Source: Maricaulis sp048268525 | GTDB lineage: Bacteria; Pseudomonadota; Alphaproteobacteria; Caulobacterales; Maricaulaceae | Length of the DNA: 64,000 bases | Direction: 5' to 3' | Assembly (NCBI RefSeq): GCF_048268525.1 | Contig: NZ_JBLWVH010000004.1 | Coordinates: 95,949-159,948 of the forward strand | In this document: in pieces, positions 32,762-41,256 of the stretch | Numbering within the stretch: the stretch's first letter is position 1 | Layout of the letters: the number at the start of each line of letters is the position of its first letter | Program-made: the position numbers and the translations under genes | Notes under the pieces: model-generated | The model's input: only the letters and a program-made list of their open reading frames with translations | Database searches by the model: none | What the model was told of the DNA's origin: nothing

Positions 32762-33754
32762 CTATTCCCCTCCCCGCTCCCGCGATTGCAGGGCCCGGAT
32801 CAGCACCCGGATCTCGTCACGCAGCGCGCGCATGGCTTCTTCCTGGGTCGCCCGACTGTCCTCGGCGAAGCGCTGCAGCGTGGTGTCCATCTGCCGCGAA
32901 TTGCGTTCGAGCGTGTGTGAGAGCCGATCCAGTGTCTCAGCCGTCTGCTGCAGCAGGGCACCGACATAGGCGGTCGACACCTCGCCATCATCGCCGGTCG
33001 TGGGACCGGCGGCGGCAAGGCGCGAGATCGAGGACAGCCATTCCTCGATCTCGTTGTAGAAACGGTTTTGCGCCCGGCTGGCCTGCAGGTCGAGAAAACC
33101 GATGACCAGCGACCCGGCCAGACCAAAGAGCGAGGAAGCAAAGGCGGTGCCCATGCCCTGGATCGGCTCTTCAATGGCCGACATAAGCCGCATCACATCT
33201 GCCTCGCCACCAGTCGAGCTTTCGGTGACGGCGCTGACGGCTGCGCCCACGGCGCCCACCACATCGAGCAGTCCCCAGAAAGTGCCGAGCAGGCCGAGGA
33301 AGATCAAAAGGCGGCCGAAATAGCGGGTGAAGGCACCGGCTTCCGACATCCGCGCGCCGACCGAGTCGAGCACGGTGCGGACCGAGCCGGCCGACAGCGA
33401 GACCCGTCCATCGGCGGAGGAGATCATCGAGGCCATCGGCGCGATCAGGGCCGGCGGCTTGGGCAGGGAGGCGCGTTCCTCGGCCGAGCGGAAGCGGACC
33501 AGCCAGCGGGCTGCCGGGCCGATCCCCAGCGCCTGAGCATAGGTGTAAAGCACGCCGATCACCAGCACGCCCAGAATGAGACCATTGATCGCCGGATTGG
33601 CCAGGAAGGCGGCTTCCAGTGGTTCGAACAGGAATAGCCCCAAGGCCGCCACCACAGCCGTGAACAGCGCCATCCAGATGATGTAGCGCCACGGACCGGT
33701 GAAACTCACGCTCGGTGCCTGTGTCATGTCCTGACCGGAGTTGAGAACGGGCAT
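32762..33754 (-). CDS. MotA/TolQ/ExbB-type proton channel protein
   Basis: The 330-residue protein has membrane segments at about residues 26-45, 56-76, 151-175 and 205-225, with the MotA/TolQ/ExbB core in the latter half (FLGLLGTFWGLLDVVGAV and GMGTAFASSLFGLAGSLVIG). The C-terminal 100 residues form a helical cytoplasmic tail. The ATG at 33754 has GAGGGG upstream. Together with the downstream MotB-like protein it should form a proton-driven complex, but no flagellar or Tol genes are nearby, so its task is unknown. Confidence 0.88.
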   Translation of the reverse strand: MPVLNSGQDMTQAPSVSFTGPWRYIIWMALFTAVVAALGLFLFEPLEAAFLANPAINGLILGVLVIGVLYTYAQALGIGPAARWLVRFRSAEERASLPKPPALIAPMASMISSADGRVSLSAGSVRTVLDSVGARMSEAGAFTRYFGRLLIFLGLLGTFWGLLDVVGAVGAAVSAVTESSTGGEADVMRLMSAIEEPIQGMGTAFASSLFGLAGSLVIGFLDLQASRAQNRFYNEIEEWLSSISRLAAAGPTTGDDGEVSTAYVGALLQQTAETLDRLSHTLERNSRQMDTTLQRFAEDSRATQEEAMRALRDEIRVLIRALQSRERGGE

Positions 33755-34004
33755 GCTGACCCCTCGTTAAAGCCGCCGTCTTTCCTACCCTCCCGATTGG
33801 GACAATTTGGAGGCGAGGTCAAAGGGTGGCTGCGAACTATATACGCCCGAGCACGGGAAAGCGTTCAGGCCGGACAGCGATTTATATCCAATTCGGAAAC
33901 AATGAGCCGCCATTTCTCCGGTTACTCCCGCGGACCGCCATAGCCATCTTCCCCCCATCAGATTCAGGGCCAGAGCGCCCCATAGCCCGATGATGGAGAC
34001 CGTC

Positions 34005-34613
34005 ATGACCCAATCCGCCCCCCGCCATATCCTGCGTGTCGATGCCAGCATGCGCCGCGACGGTTCGGTGACCCGCCGACTGGCCGACGCCCTCACCGAG
34101 CGCCTGACCACCAGCCAGCCGGATGCGACGCACACCCGTCGCGACCTCGCCGACAATGCGCCCGCCTTCATCGACGAGAGCTGGATAGGGGCCAATTTTA
34201 CCCCGGCAGACGCCCGCAGCGACGACCAGCGCGCCGCCCTGGCCCGCTCCGACGCCCTGGTCGCCGAACTGCAGGCCGCCGATATGCTGGTGATCGCCAC
34301 ACCGATCTATAATTTCGGGATCCCGGCGGCGCTGAAAGCCTGGATCGATCTGATCGCCCGCGCTGGCGTGACCTTCAAATACACCGAAAACGGCCCGGTC
34401 GGCCTGCTGACAGGCAAGCGCGCCATAATCGTGCTCGCCTCGGGCGGTACCCAGTCCGGCAGCGAGATCGACTTCGCCACGCCCTATCTCAAGCATGTGC
34501 TCGGATTTATCGGCATTCACGACGTCGAGGTCATCGCCGCTGACCAGCTCGGCCAGGGCGCTGAGGAAAAGCTCGCTGCCGCGAGCGATGCGATCGAGCG
34601 TCTGGCGGCGTGA
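34005..34613 (+). CDS. azoR: FMN-dependent NADH:quinone reductase / azoreductase
   Basis: The 202-residue flavodoxin-fold protein has ILRVDASMRRDGSVTRRLADAL near the N-terminus, ATPIYNFGIPAALKAWIDLI around the FMN phosphate site, and VLASGGTQSGSEIDF. It reduces quinones and azo compounds with NADH. The ATG at 34005 has GGAG upstream, better than the ATG at 33990. It stands alone between the stator pair and the methyltransferase gene. Confidence 0.9.
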   Translation: MTQSAPRHILRVDASMRRDGSVTRRLADALTERLTTSQPDATHTRRDLADNAPAFIDESWIGANFTPADARSDDQRAALARSDALVAELQAADMLVIATPIYNFGIPAALKAWIDLIARAGVTFKYTENGPVGLLTGKRAIIVLASGGTQSGSEIDFATPYLKHVLGFIGIHDVEVIAADQLGQGAEEKLAAASDAIERLAA

Positions 34614-34628
34614 TCCGCGCTGGAACGC

Positions 34629-35387
34629 CTACTCCCCGGGCTGGCTGGCGGCTTCCCGCCGACGCAGCTTGGGGAGGAAAGCGCCAGCCTCCTTGCGGTA
34701 TTCCAGATACTCATCGCCGATCTCGGCGATCAGGTCCTTCTCCTCGAAGCGATAGACGGCAATGATCATGTAGGCCGTTGTCACAACCGCAAACAGGAGA
34801 TGCCCCACCGTCATCACCGGAGCCGCCCAGAAGGCGATCATGAAGCCGGTCATCATCGGATGACGGACCAGGCGATAGAAGAGATGCTTGCGGAACGACG
34901 CACCCTTGAAGGGACGCTGGCGCAGATTGGCGAAGATCTGGCTCAGACCGAACAGATCGAAATGGCTGATCAGGAAAGTCGAGACCAGCACGATCAGCCA
35001 GCCGGCCCAGAACAGGGCCAGGAGGATATAGGTCGCCAGCCCGTCCGGAACCGACCAGACAACCGTCGGCATGGGCTGCCAGAAGGCATAGATCACGGCC
35101 AGCACGGCTGACGACAGCAAGACGTAGATCGTGCGCTCGAGATAGGCCGGAATGAGACGCGTCCAGGCCCGCTTGAAGGCCGGGCGCGCCATGACGCTGT
35201 GCTGGACCGCGAACAGGCTCAACAGTGCCAGATTGACGATGATGGCCATCGCGAGCGGCCCGGCCGCGCCGGAATCGATGGTTTTCGGCACCAGTAGATT
35301 GCCGACAAACCCGATCGAATAAAGAAAGACGGCGAAGAAAAACGCGTAGACGGCAATGCCGAATACAAACCCGATAGCCCGGCCCAT
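34629..35387 (-). CDS. mddA: MddA-like methanethiol S-methyltransferase / NnrU-type membrane protein
   Basis: The 252-residue protein has about six membrane helices and motifs recalling MddA: GNLLVPKTIDSG, FAVQHSVMARPAFKRAW, PAYLERTIYVLLSS and the C-terminal isoprenylcysteine-methyltransferase pattern RLVRHPMMTGFM with EEKDL. MddA methylates methanethiol to dimethyl sulfide. The alternative is a general membrane methyltransferase of the NnrU/ICMT group. The start at 35387 has a GGGG-rich site upstream. The family name is given from recalled motifs, and activity is not proven. Confidence 0.75.
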   Translation of the reverse strand: MGRAIGFVFGIAVYAFFFAVFLYSIGFVGNLLVPKTIDSGAAGPLAMAIIVNLALLSLFAVQHSVMARPAFKRAWTRLIPAYLERTIYVLLSSAVLAVIYAFWQPMPTVVWSVPDGLATYILLALFWAGWLIVLVSTFLISHFDLFGLSQIFANLRQRPFKGASFRKHLFYRLVRHPMMTGFMIAFWAAPVMTVGHLLFAVVTTAYMIIAVYRFEEKDLIAEIGDEYLEYRKEAGAFLPKLRRREAASQPGE

Positions 35388-35498
35388 GGCGAGCCCCCCT
35401 GCCTTGCTGACGACCGAAGCGGCACGTCGTGATTGCAGGCTAGGCCACATCTCTCAGGAAAGATGCCCCGAAACGCGCGCGATTTTATGACTGGAGAT

Positions 35499-35575
35499 GG
35501 GGTCAGGCAGAATTAATGAGTCGGGGCGAGAGCCGACTCTATCGACAAACGCCACGCGTAATGTCTGCCTGCCCC
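35499..35575. repeat. REP/BIME-like palindromic element
   Basis: Outer arms GGGGTCAGGCAGA and TCTGCCTGCCCC pair apart from one inserted T and flank an inner perfect 7-bp hairpin, GAGTCGG with CCGACTC. It lies just downstream of the inositol-phosphatase gene. The outer arm resembles REP units tied to RAYT transposases, none of which is nearby. Confidence 0.7.
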
Positions 35576-35583
35576 CGAATTCG

Positions 35584-36381
35584 CTAGGCCGCAGCCTTCT
35601 TCAGCCGCTCGACAACCTCGGCCAGCATCGGCTCGTTGCCGGCGGCGATATTGCCGGTTTCCAGCAGGTTCTCGGCGCCATCAGCTTCGGCGACGAAACC
35701 GCCGGCTTCGCGGACCAGGATGATGCCGGCAGCGATGTCCCAGGACTTCAGATTGCGTTCCCAGAAGCCGTCATAGCGGCCCGCGGCGACCCAGGCGAGG
35801 TCGAGCGCAGCGGAACCCATGCGGCGGATTCCGGCGCAATGTGGCATTATCTGGTGGAGTTCCTTGAGGAAGCGAGCTTGCCCCGGCTTGCCGATATAGG
35901 GCGTGCCGGTCGAAATCACGGCTTCGTCGAAATGCTTGCGTTCGGCGACGCGGAGGCGGCGGTCGGCCAGCCAGGCACCACGGCCCTTTTCGGCGTGGAA
36001 CATCTCGTCGGTGGCCGGGTTGTAGACCACACCGGCGACCAGCTCACCCTCACGCTCGAGCGCGATGGAAACGGCAAAGTGCGGCATGCCGTGCAGGAAG
36101 TTCAGCGTGCCGTCGAGCGGATCAACGATCCATCGGTGCGAACGGTCACTGCCCTCGACGATGCCACGTTCCTCCATCAGGAAGCCATAACCCGGACGGG
36201 CCTGGCTCAGACGGTCATAGATGATGTCCTCGGCCTTGTGATCGGCCACCGACACGAAGTCGGCCGGCCCTTTGCGCGAAACCTGCAGATGCTCGATGTC
36301 GCGGAAATCGCGATTGAGCGAGCGGCCGGCGCGCGCGGCGACATCGGTCATGACGGTGAGGAGCGGAGAGAGCGTACCCAT
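35584..36381 (-). CDS. suhB: inositol monophosphatase family protein
   Basis: The 265-residue protein has the family motifs DFVSVADHKAE, WIVDPLDGTLNF (metal-binding Asp-Pro-Leu-Asp-Gly-Thr) and the C-terminal WDIAAGIILVREAGG. The usual EEsG segment reads EERG. Members hydrolyse inositol phosphate or act as SuhB in ribosome biogenesis. It starts 4 bases after efp, so the two are likely cotranscribed. Confidence 0.92.
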   Translation of the reverse strand: MGTLSPLLTVMTDVAARAGRSLNRDFRDIEHLQVSRKGPADFVSVADHKAEDIIYDRLSQARPGYGFLMEERGIVEGSDRSHRWIVDPLDGTLNFLHGMPHFAVSIALEREGELVAGVVYNPATDEMFHAEKGRGAWLADRRLRVAERKHFDEAVISTGTPYIGKPGQARFLKELHQIMPHCAGIRRMGSAALDLAWVAAGRYDGFWERNLKSWDIAAGIILVREAGGFVAEADGAENLLETGNIAAGNEPMLAEVVERLKKAAA

Positions 36382-36385
36382 GGTG

Positions 36386-36952
36386 TCAGTCCGCCCGCTT
36401 CACGTAGGAGCCGTCTTCGGTGGCGACGATGACCTTTTCGCCGACGCCGACAAAGGGCGGTACTGATGAGCGGACGCCATTGGACAGGATGGCCGGCTTG
36501 TAGGAATTGGCAGCGGTCTGCCCCTTCACCACCGGCTCGGTATCGGCCACTTCCAGGGTCACGTGCTGCGGCAGGGAAATGCCGATCGGACGCTCCTCGT
36601 GGAATTCAACCACGACATTCATGCCATCGGTGAGGTAGGCGGCACGCTCTTCGCCGACGAAATCCGCCTGGAGCTCGATCTGCTCATAGCTTTCGGCGTC
36701 CATGAAGGTCAGCATGTCATCGCTGGCGAACAGGAAGGTATGGTCCTTCTGCTCCAGGCGGACCTTCTCGACCTTGTCAGCGGCGCGGAAGCGCTCGTTC
36801 AGCTTGCGACCGTCGATGAGGTTTTTCAGCTCGACCTGGGCGAAGGCGCCGCCCTTGCCCGGCTTGACGTGGTCCGTCTTGACCGCGACCCACAGCGTGT
36901 CCTGGTGCATCAGCACATTGCCGGGGCGGATTTCGTTACCGTTGATTTTCAT
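36386..36952 (-). CDS. efp: elongation factor P
   Basis: The 188-residue protein has the three-domain EF-P length and starts MKINGNEIRPGNVLMHQD. Lys33 in KPGKGGAF is the position modified in EF-P of many bacteria. The C-terminal PPFVGVGEKVIVATEDGSYVKR is conserved. EF-P rescues ribosomes stalled on polyproline. It precedes the inositol-phosphatase gene. No epmA/epmB modification genes are in the window. Confidence 0.96.
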   Translation of the reverse strand: MKINGNEIRPGNVLMHQDTLWVAVKTDHVKPGKGGAFAQVELKNLIDGRKLNERFRAADKVEKVRLEQKDHTFLFASDDMLTFMDAESYEQIELQADFVGEERAAYLTDGMNVVVEFHEERPIGISLPQHVTLEVADTEPVVKGQTAANSYKPAILSNGVRSSVPPFVGVGEKVIVATEDGSYVKRAD

Positions 36953-37069
36953 GCTTCACCTGTTGCCGCACTCAAGCGGATGACCTGTCGCGCCGCCGCG
37001 CGCGCGCGGCAAAGTGGCGCTCTCCTATCAGCGGGCATGGCGAACGGCAAGCGGCGCGGCCTTTCCGGC

Positions 37070-38275
37070 TCAGCGCAGCGCCTCGAACTCGGCCCGGATC
37101 CGTTGCCTGACATCCGGCGCCAGGGCGCCTTCCAGGCCCGCTTCGAGACGCTCCCGGTCGCGGTCATGGACCGGCGCGCCCAAGTGGTCGATCGAGGCCA
37201 GAAGGGTCCAACGATAGGCCATTTCAAGATCCTGCGGCACACCCTCGCCGCGCGCCAGCATGAAGGCGTAGAGGAACTGGCTCTCGGCATCGCCGCCACG
37301 GGCGCCACGGGAGAACCAGTAGGCGGCCATTTCCACGTCCGTGGCGCCGCCGCGGCCCTGATACATCATCAGACCGTACTGACCCTGGGCCGGCGCATAG
37401 CCACTCTCGGCGGCGATCCGCAGCCATTCGCGCGCGGTTTCGTCGTCCTGCTCGCCGCCCTCGCCATCGGCCCACATCATGCCCGCCTGAAACGCGGCCT
37501 CGGCCAAGCGGTCATTGGCGGCGCGCTCATACCAGACCCTTGCTCCGGCCGCGTCGCGGGGGCCGCCCTGTCCGGCATCGAGCAATTGGGCGAGCTGATA
37601 CATGCCTTCGGCCGAGCCTTGTTGCGCTGCCCGTCCGGCCCATTCCCGTGCCGTAATCGCATCCTGGGGGACCGGCGAGGCGCGCAGCGTGATCGCGTGT
37701 TCGACCATGGCCGGGATATGTCCGGCACGGGCGGCCCGCTCGAACCAGGGCTCGGCCGACCCGAGGCCCAGCGAGGCATCGCCCAGGCGGGCCAGCTGAC
37801 CCAGATTGTAGAGGGCGACCGGGTCGTCACGATCCGCGGCCCGGTTGAACCAGCGCGCCGCGGCTGACAAGTCGACCGGACCACCGGCGCCATTGCGGGC
37901 CATGATGCCCGACAGCAGGGCCGCATCGACGATGCCGCCTACAGCTGCCGTTTCGGCGAAATTGCGAGCCGAGGCCCAGTCCTCACCGACATAGGCGACC
38001 TGGGCGCGATACCAGGCTTCATCCGCGCCGCTGACGCCAACAGGCACGTCCGCCGCATCCGCGGCGAGTCCCTCCGCGGCGGCGCTCTGCACGTCTTCCG
38101 GCAACAGGATCAGCTCCTGCGGGAAGGCCGGAGCCAGGGTGCCGCTTGTCACATCGCCGGAGGTTTGATCTTCAAGGTCCGACATGACCTGCGCCGAGGC
38201 GGGTGGCGTTGGCACAAGAAAGAGGGCAGCGCCGGCGAGGGCGGCGAAAAGGGGAGCAGTCGGTCGCGTGATCAT
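37070..38275 (-). CDS. exported Sel1-like repeat protein
   Basis: The 401-residue product has a signal peptide (MITRPTAPLFAALAGAALFL, cleavage after PPASA) and about eight Sel1-like repeats, visible as A-x-x-W-[FY]-x-x-A...A-x-x-x-L-G units such as AARWFNRAADRDDPVALYNLG. Such proteins scaffold envelope or signalling complexes. The start at 38275 puts the signal peptide first; the reading from 38326 would mask it. Confidence 0.85.
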   Translation of the reverse strand: MITRPTAPLFAALAGAALFLVPTPPASAQVMSDLEDQTSGDVTSGTLAPAFPQELILLPEDVQSAAAEGLAADAADVPVGVSGADEAWYRAQVAYVGEDWASARNFAETAAVGGIVDAALLSGIMARNGAGGPVDLSAAARWFNRAADRDDPVALYNLGQLARLGDASLGLGSAEPWFERAARAGHIPAMVEHAITLRASPVPQDAITAREWAGRAAQQGSAEGMYQLAQLLDAGQGGPRDAAGARVWYERAANDRLAEAAFQAGMMWADGEGGEQDDETAREWLRIAAESGYAPAQGQYGLMMYQGRGGATDVEMAAYWFSRGARGGDAESQFLYAFMLARGEGVPQDLEMAYRWTLLASIDHLGAPVHDRDRERLEAGLEGALAPDVRQRIRAEFEALR

Positions 38276-38347
38276 GCCTATCCTAGAGCGTGACGAATGC
38301 GGCACCGTCAAGGCCGGACTGCGCAAGCTGGGTGAATTGTAATCCGG

Positions 38348-38965
38348 TCAGGCTTCGCTGGTCAGCGCCGCAAAAGCCTGCACCGCCGCCGCCGGACCGT
38401 CGGCATGCTGCCAGACACCACCACACACGGCGAGGAAGTCAGCGCCGGCCTCGACCAGCGGGGCGGCGTTGCCGGGCGTGATGCCGCCAATGGCGACACA
38501 CGGCAGCTCGAACAGCTCCACCCACCAGGTCAGAAGATCGGTCGTGGCGACATGATCGGTCGGCTTGGTCTGCGTCGGATGGAAAGCTCCGAAAGCGACA
38601 TAGTCGGCACCGGCCTCGCCGGCCACCATGGCCAGGTGTCGGCTGGCATGACAGGTGACGCCGATGGTGCACTCCTTGCCCATGATGGCGCGGGCATCCT
38701 TCACGCGGCCATCGGACTGGCCGATATGGACGCCATCGCAGCCGAGCCGGTCAGCCAGCTGCGGACTGTCATTGAGGATGGCCGCCACACCGCGCGACTG
38801 GGCTGCCTTGATCAGGGCAGGCGCCAGCTCCAGCAGTTCGGCCTCGGTGTGATCCTTCAGGCGGATTTGCAGCGCCGAAACCGGACCGGCGTCCAGAGCG
38901 CTCTCCAGCGTGGCGAGGAAATCGGCAGTGATGCGGGGCGGGGTGATCAGGTAAAGCTGGCTCAT
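38348..38965 (-). CDS. thiE: thiamine phosphate synthase
   Basis: The 205-residue TIM-barrel protein starts MSQLYLITPP and has LQIRLKDHTEAE, AAILNDSPQLADRLGCDGVH, HIGQSDG and IGGITPGNAAPLVEAGADF, the ThiE phosphate and pyrophosphate sites. It joins the thiazole and pyrimidine moieties of thiamine phosphate. The QIRLKD segment departs from the usual Q-L-R-x-K order, so a divergent family member remains possible. No thiamine riboswitch is visible upstream. Confidence 0.88.
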   Translation of the reverse strand: MSQLYLITPPRITADFLATLESALDAGPVSALQIRLKDHTEAELLELAPALIKAAQSRGVAAILNDSPQLADRLGCDGVHIGQSDGRVKDARAIMGKECTIGVTCHASRHLAMVAGEAGADYVAFGAFHPTQTKPTDHVATTDLLTWWVELFELPCVAIGGITPGNAAPLVEAGADFLAVCGGVWQHADGPAAAVQAFAALTSEA

Positions 38966-39133
38966 GCGCCATCTTTTGGCAGGACTGGCCAATTCACACA
39001 ATGGCGCCGCGTCGCTCGAAGATGAACATCACCCATTCGGGTCATTCATCTTCCTTTCATCCAGTTTATACAAGGGTGTCGCGCAACACGGGTAGGCCTG
39101 CTGCCTGCGCGTCTTAAAAAAGGGGAATTCCAT

Positions 39134-39598
39134 ATGTCATTCAAAACCATTCTCGCCGCCGGCATTGCAGCCGCTTCCTTCGCCGGCCTCGCCGCCGCCC
39201 AGGACTGGTCGCTCCAGCCGACCTTCGGCACCGTCAACCTGAATTCGGGCTTCACGCCGGATCCGTACACCGTCGCCATCACCGCTGGCGGCACGATCGA
39301 AGCGTCGAACCTGTCCTCGTCCTGCCGCGGCATGATCGCCAACGCACCGGACTTCCGCCTGAACTTCTCGGCCGGTTCGCTGCCGCTCTACATCAGCGCC
39401 TACTCCAATGCCGACACCACCCTCGTGGTCAACGGTCCGGACGGTTCCTGGTACTGCAATGACGACACCAATGGTCTCGACCCGTCGCTCAGCTGGGGAA
39501 GCCCGCAATCCGGCCAGTACGACATCTGGATCGGCACCTATGGCTCCAACAGCGACCTGGCCTCCTCGACCCTGCACATCTCCGAGCTGCACGACTAA
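39134..39598 (+). CDS. exported PPC-like beta-domain protein
   Basis: The 154-residue product has a signal peptide (cleavage after GLAAA) and a mature beta-rich domain containing SSSCRGMIANAPDFRLNF, PLYISAYSNADTTLVVNGPDGSWYCNDDT and SGQYDIWIGTYGSN. The ADTTLVV and GQYDIWIGTY strands resemble pre-peptidase C-terminal domains; two Cys may form a disulfide. No protease domain is attached. Codon use is highly GC-biased, consistent with strong expression. It is followed by a strong terminator. Confidence 0.8.
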   Translation: MSFKTILAAGIAAASFAGLAAAQDWSLQPTFGTVNLNSGFTPDPYTVAITAGGTIEASNLSSSCRGMIANAPDFRLNFSAGSLPLYISAYSNADTTLVVNGPDGSWYCNDDTNGLDPSLSWGSPQSGQYDIWIGTYGSNSDLASSTLHISELHD

Positions 39599-39624
39599 GC
39601 TCCGGCGATCACGCCCAAATGAAG

Positions 39625-39654
39625 AACCCCCGGCTTTGCGGCCGGGGGTTTTTT
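39625..39654 (+). terminator. rho-independent terminator after the PPC-like gene
   Basis: The stem AACCCCCGGC/GCCGGGGGTT, loop TTTGCG and T-run form a strong terminator 26 bases after the stop. Confidence 0.93.
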
Positions 39655-39677
39655 GTGGTCGGTCTGGAGAGTGGAAT

Positions 39678-40664
39678 TCAGACGCGACCGATCATGTCCG
39701 CAAAGCGGGCTTCGATCGCCTGCACCGCAGTTTCCAACCGCTTGTTCCTGTCGCCCGATACAACGACATAGCGCAGATCGCGCCGGACCAGTTCGGCTTC
39801 ACAGCGTGCGTAGAAATCATTTCGCGTGTCGCGATCGGCAAAGTATCGGGTCCCGTCATCAACCCAATCAAATTCCACTCCTGTCAGGATATAGAGGTCG
39901 CAAGGCTTTACGCCTTCGTCGAACCAGGCATTACGCCCTGCGGTGAGCATGTCGGACCAAACTGCTGACATGACCGCATCCGTATCGCTGACCAGTAGCC
40001 CGCGCGCTTGTCGGCGGGCGGCCTGGATTGCCGCTTGTTGGCCACGGGCAATCTTGACGATATCGTCGGCATCACAGTCGGTGCCGAACAACTCGGTATA
40101 GGTTCGGCCAAACTCCGGGACCACACAGGTCCCAAAATGCGTACCGATCTGTTCTGCCAGCGTTGTCTTGCCTGAACTCTCTGGCCCATGAACGCTAACG
40201 GTACGCACGAACCAGGGGCGCGCCGGCGCGGATATCCGGTCCCAGCAGGCCCAGGGCGCAGCCCTCACCTGTGTTCCTGACACCGGCTGAACGGTGCGAG
40301 CCAAGTCAACCGGAACGAAGCTGGCCCCAAGCTCCTCTGCCAGACGGACTCCATAGGCTTCCGACGCAAAGACCTCATCTATCGGTTCGGGATGGTAGCG
40401 GCGGACCAGATCACGCCAGATCGACCAAAAATCAGGATGATCCTCCGGCGCCTGCGGCACCTCCTCCGCGCAGTGCAACACACGCGCATCGGGGAAGCGT
40501 TCGCTCATCCAGGCATGTCTCAACGCGCCGGGGATCGGTTCGCCTCCAATGCTGCAAACCAGAATGGTCAGTCGATCACAATGGGCGGCGGCGAAATCAC
40601 AGAGGTATTCGTGACCCGAATGCGGCGGCAAGAATTTGCCCAACACAAAGCCCGATCGACTCAT
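39678..40664 (-). CDS. nadR: bifunctional NMN adenylyltransferase / nicotinamide riboside kinase
   Basis: The 328-residue protein has an N-terminal nucleotidyltransferase domain (GKFLPPHSGHEYL with the HxGH motif, then ISGT-like PVSGTQVRA) and a C-terminal kinase with Walker A GPESSGKTTL. It phosphorylates nicotinamide riboside and adenylates NMN to make NAD+. No helix-turn-helix domain is present, unlike enteric NadR. It overlaps pnuC by 4 bases, so uptake and conversion are coupled. Confidence 0.93.
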   Translation of the reverse strand: MSRSGFVLGKFLPPHSGHEYLCDFAAAHCDRLTILVCSIGGEPIPGALRHAWMSERFPDARVLHCAEEVPQAPEDHPDFWSIWRDLVRRYHPEPIDEVFASEAYGVRLAEELGASFVPVDLARTVQPVSGTQVRAAPWACWDRISAPARPWFVRTVSVHGPESSGKTTLAEQIGTHFGTCVVPEFGRTYTELFGTDCDADDIVKIARGQQAAIQAARRQARGLLVSDTDAVMSAVWSDMLTAGRNAWFDEGVKPCDLYILTGVEFDWVDDGTRYFADRDTRNDFYARCEAELVRRDLRYVVVSGDRNKRLETAVQAIEARFADMIGRV

Positions 40665-41242
40665 GACAGCTTGGGCGACGTTTGAACGGAATAGGCGCGT
40701 CGCCAGGCCAGAAAACCCCAGACCGCCATACCCAAGAAGACCGCGTAGAGGCCAGTCGTCACATACAACCCCTTGGCCGCATAGACGCCGATGGAGACCA
40801 CATCGACCCCGATCCACACCAGCCAGTTTTCCAGGTATTTTCTGGCCAGCAGGGTTTGGGCGACGAGGCTGAAACAGGTTGTCCCCGCGTCCCAGTACGG
40901 CAGGGCCGCGTCGGTGTGCCGCGCCATGACAGTCCCAAGCGCCAGCAAGGCCAGTGCCCCGCCGATGAGCCACATGACGCGCGCTCGAGATGACAACAAC
41001 CGGATCGGTGCCGCGTTACGCGCAAGGGCCTCATCGCGCTTGGCCAGCCAGAACCACCAGCCGTAAAATTGCAGCCCGACATAGATCAGTTGCAATCCGA
41101 AATCAGAATACAGCTGCACATCAAGGAAGACCCAAGCGTACAGGCCGGTCATGGCAATGCCGACCGGCCAGCACCACAGGCTCTGACGAATGATCAAGTA
41201 GACGCTGGCAATGCCGAGCGCTGCCGCAATCCACTCAATCAT
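40661..41242 (-). CDS. pnuC: nicotinamide riboside transporter PnuC
   Basis: The 193-residue membrane protein has about seven helices and the PnuC signatures QSLWCWPVGIAMTGLYAWVF, YGWWFWL and a C-terminal YLENWLVWIGVDVVSIGVY. It imports nicotinamide riboside by facilitated diffusion, with trapping by NadR kinase encoded immediately downstream. Only 14 bases separate it from the stop of fda... in fact fda lies upstream on the same strand, so readthrough from the glycolytic operon is possible. Confidence 0.93.
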   Translation of the reverse strand: MIEWIAAALGIASVYLIIRQSLWCWPVGIAMTGLYAWVFLDVQLYSDFGLQLIYVGLQFYGWWFWLAKRDEALARNAAPIRLLSSRARVMWLIGGALALLALGTVMARHTDAALPYWDAGTTCFSLVAQTLLARKYLENWLVWIGVDVVSIGVYAAKGLYVTTGLYAVFLGMAVWGFLAWRRAYSVQTSPKLS

Positions 41243-41256
41243 TGCCTCTGACCGAC

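Noticed and set aside
31769..33754. Zorya-type anti-phage system from the MotA-like and OmpA-like pair
   Set aside because: ZorA is about twice as long as the 330-residue MotA-like protein, and no ZorC, ZorD or ZorE helicase or nuclease is encoded nearby. The pair fits widespread chromosomal stator-like proteins better.
38966..39133. Thiamine riboswitch upstream of thiE
   Set aside because: The conserved CUGAGA core of the TPP riboswitch is not present in the 168 bases before the gene.
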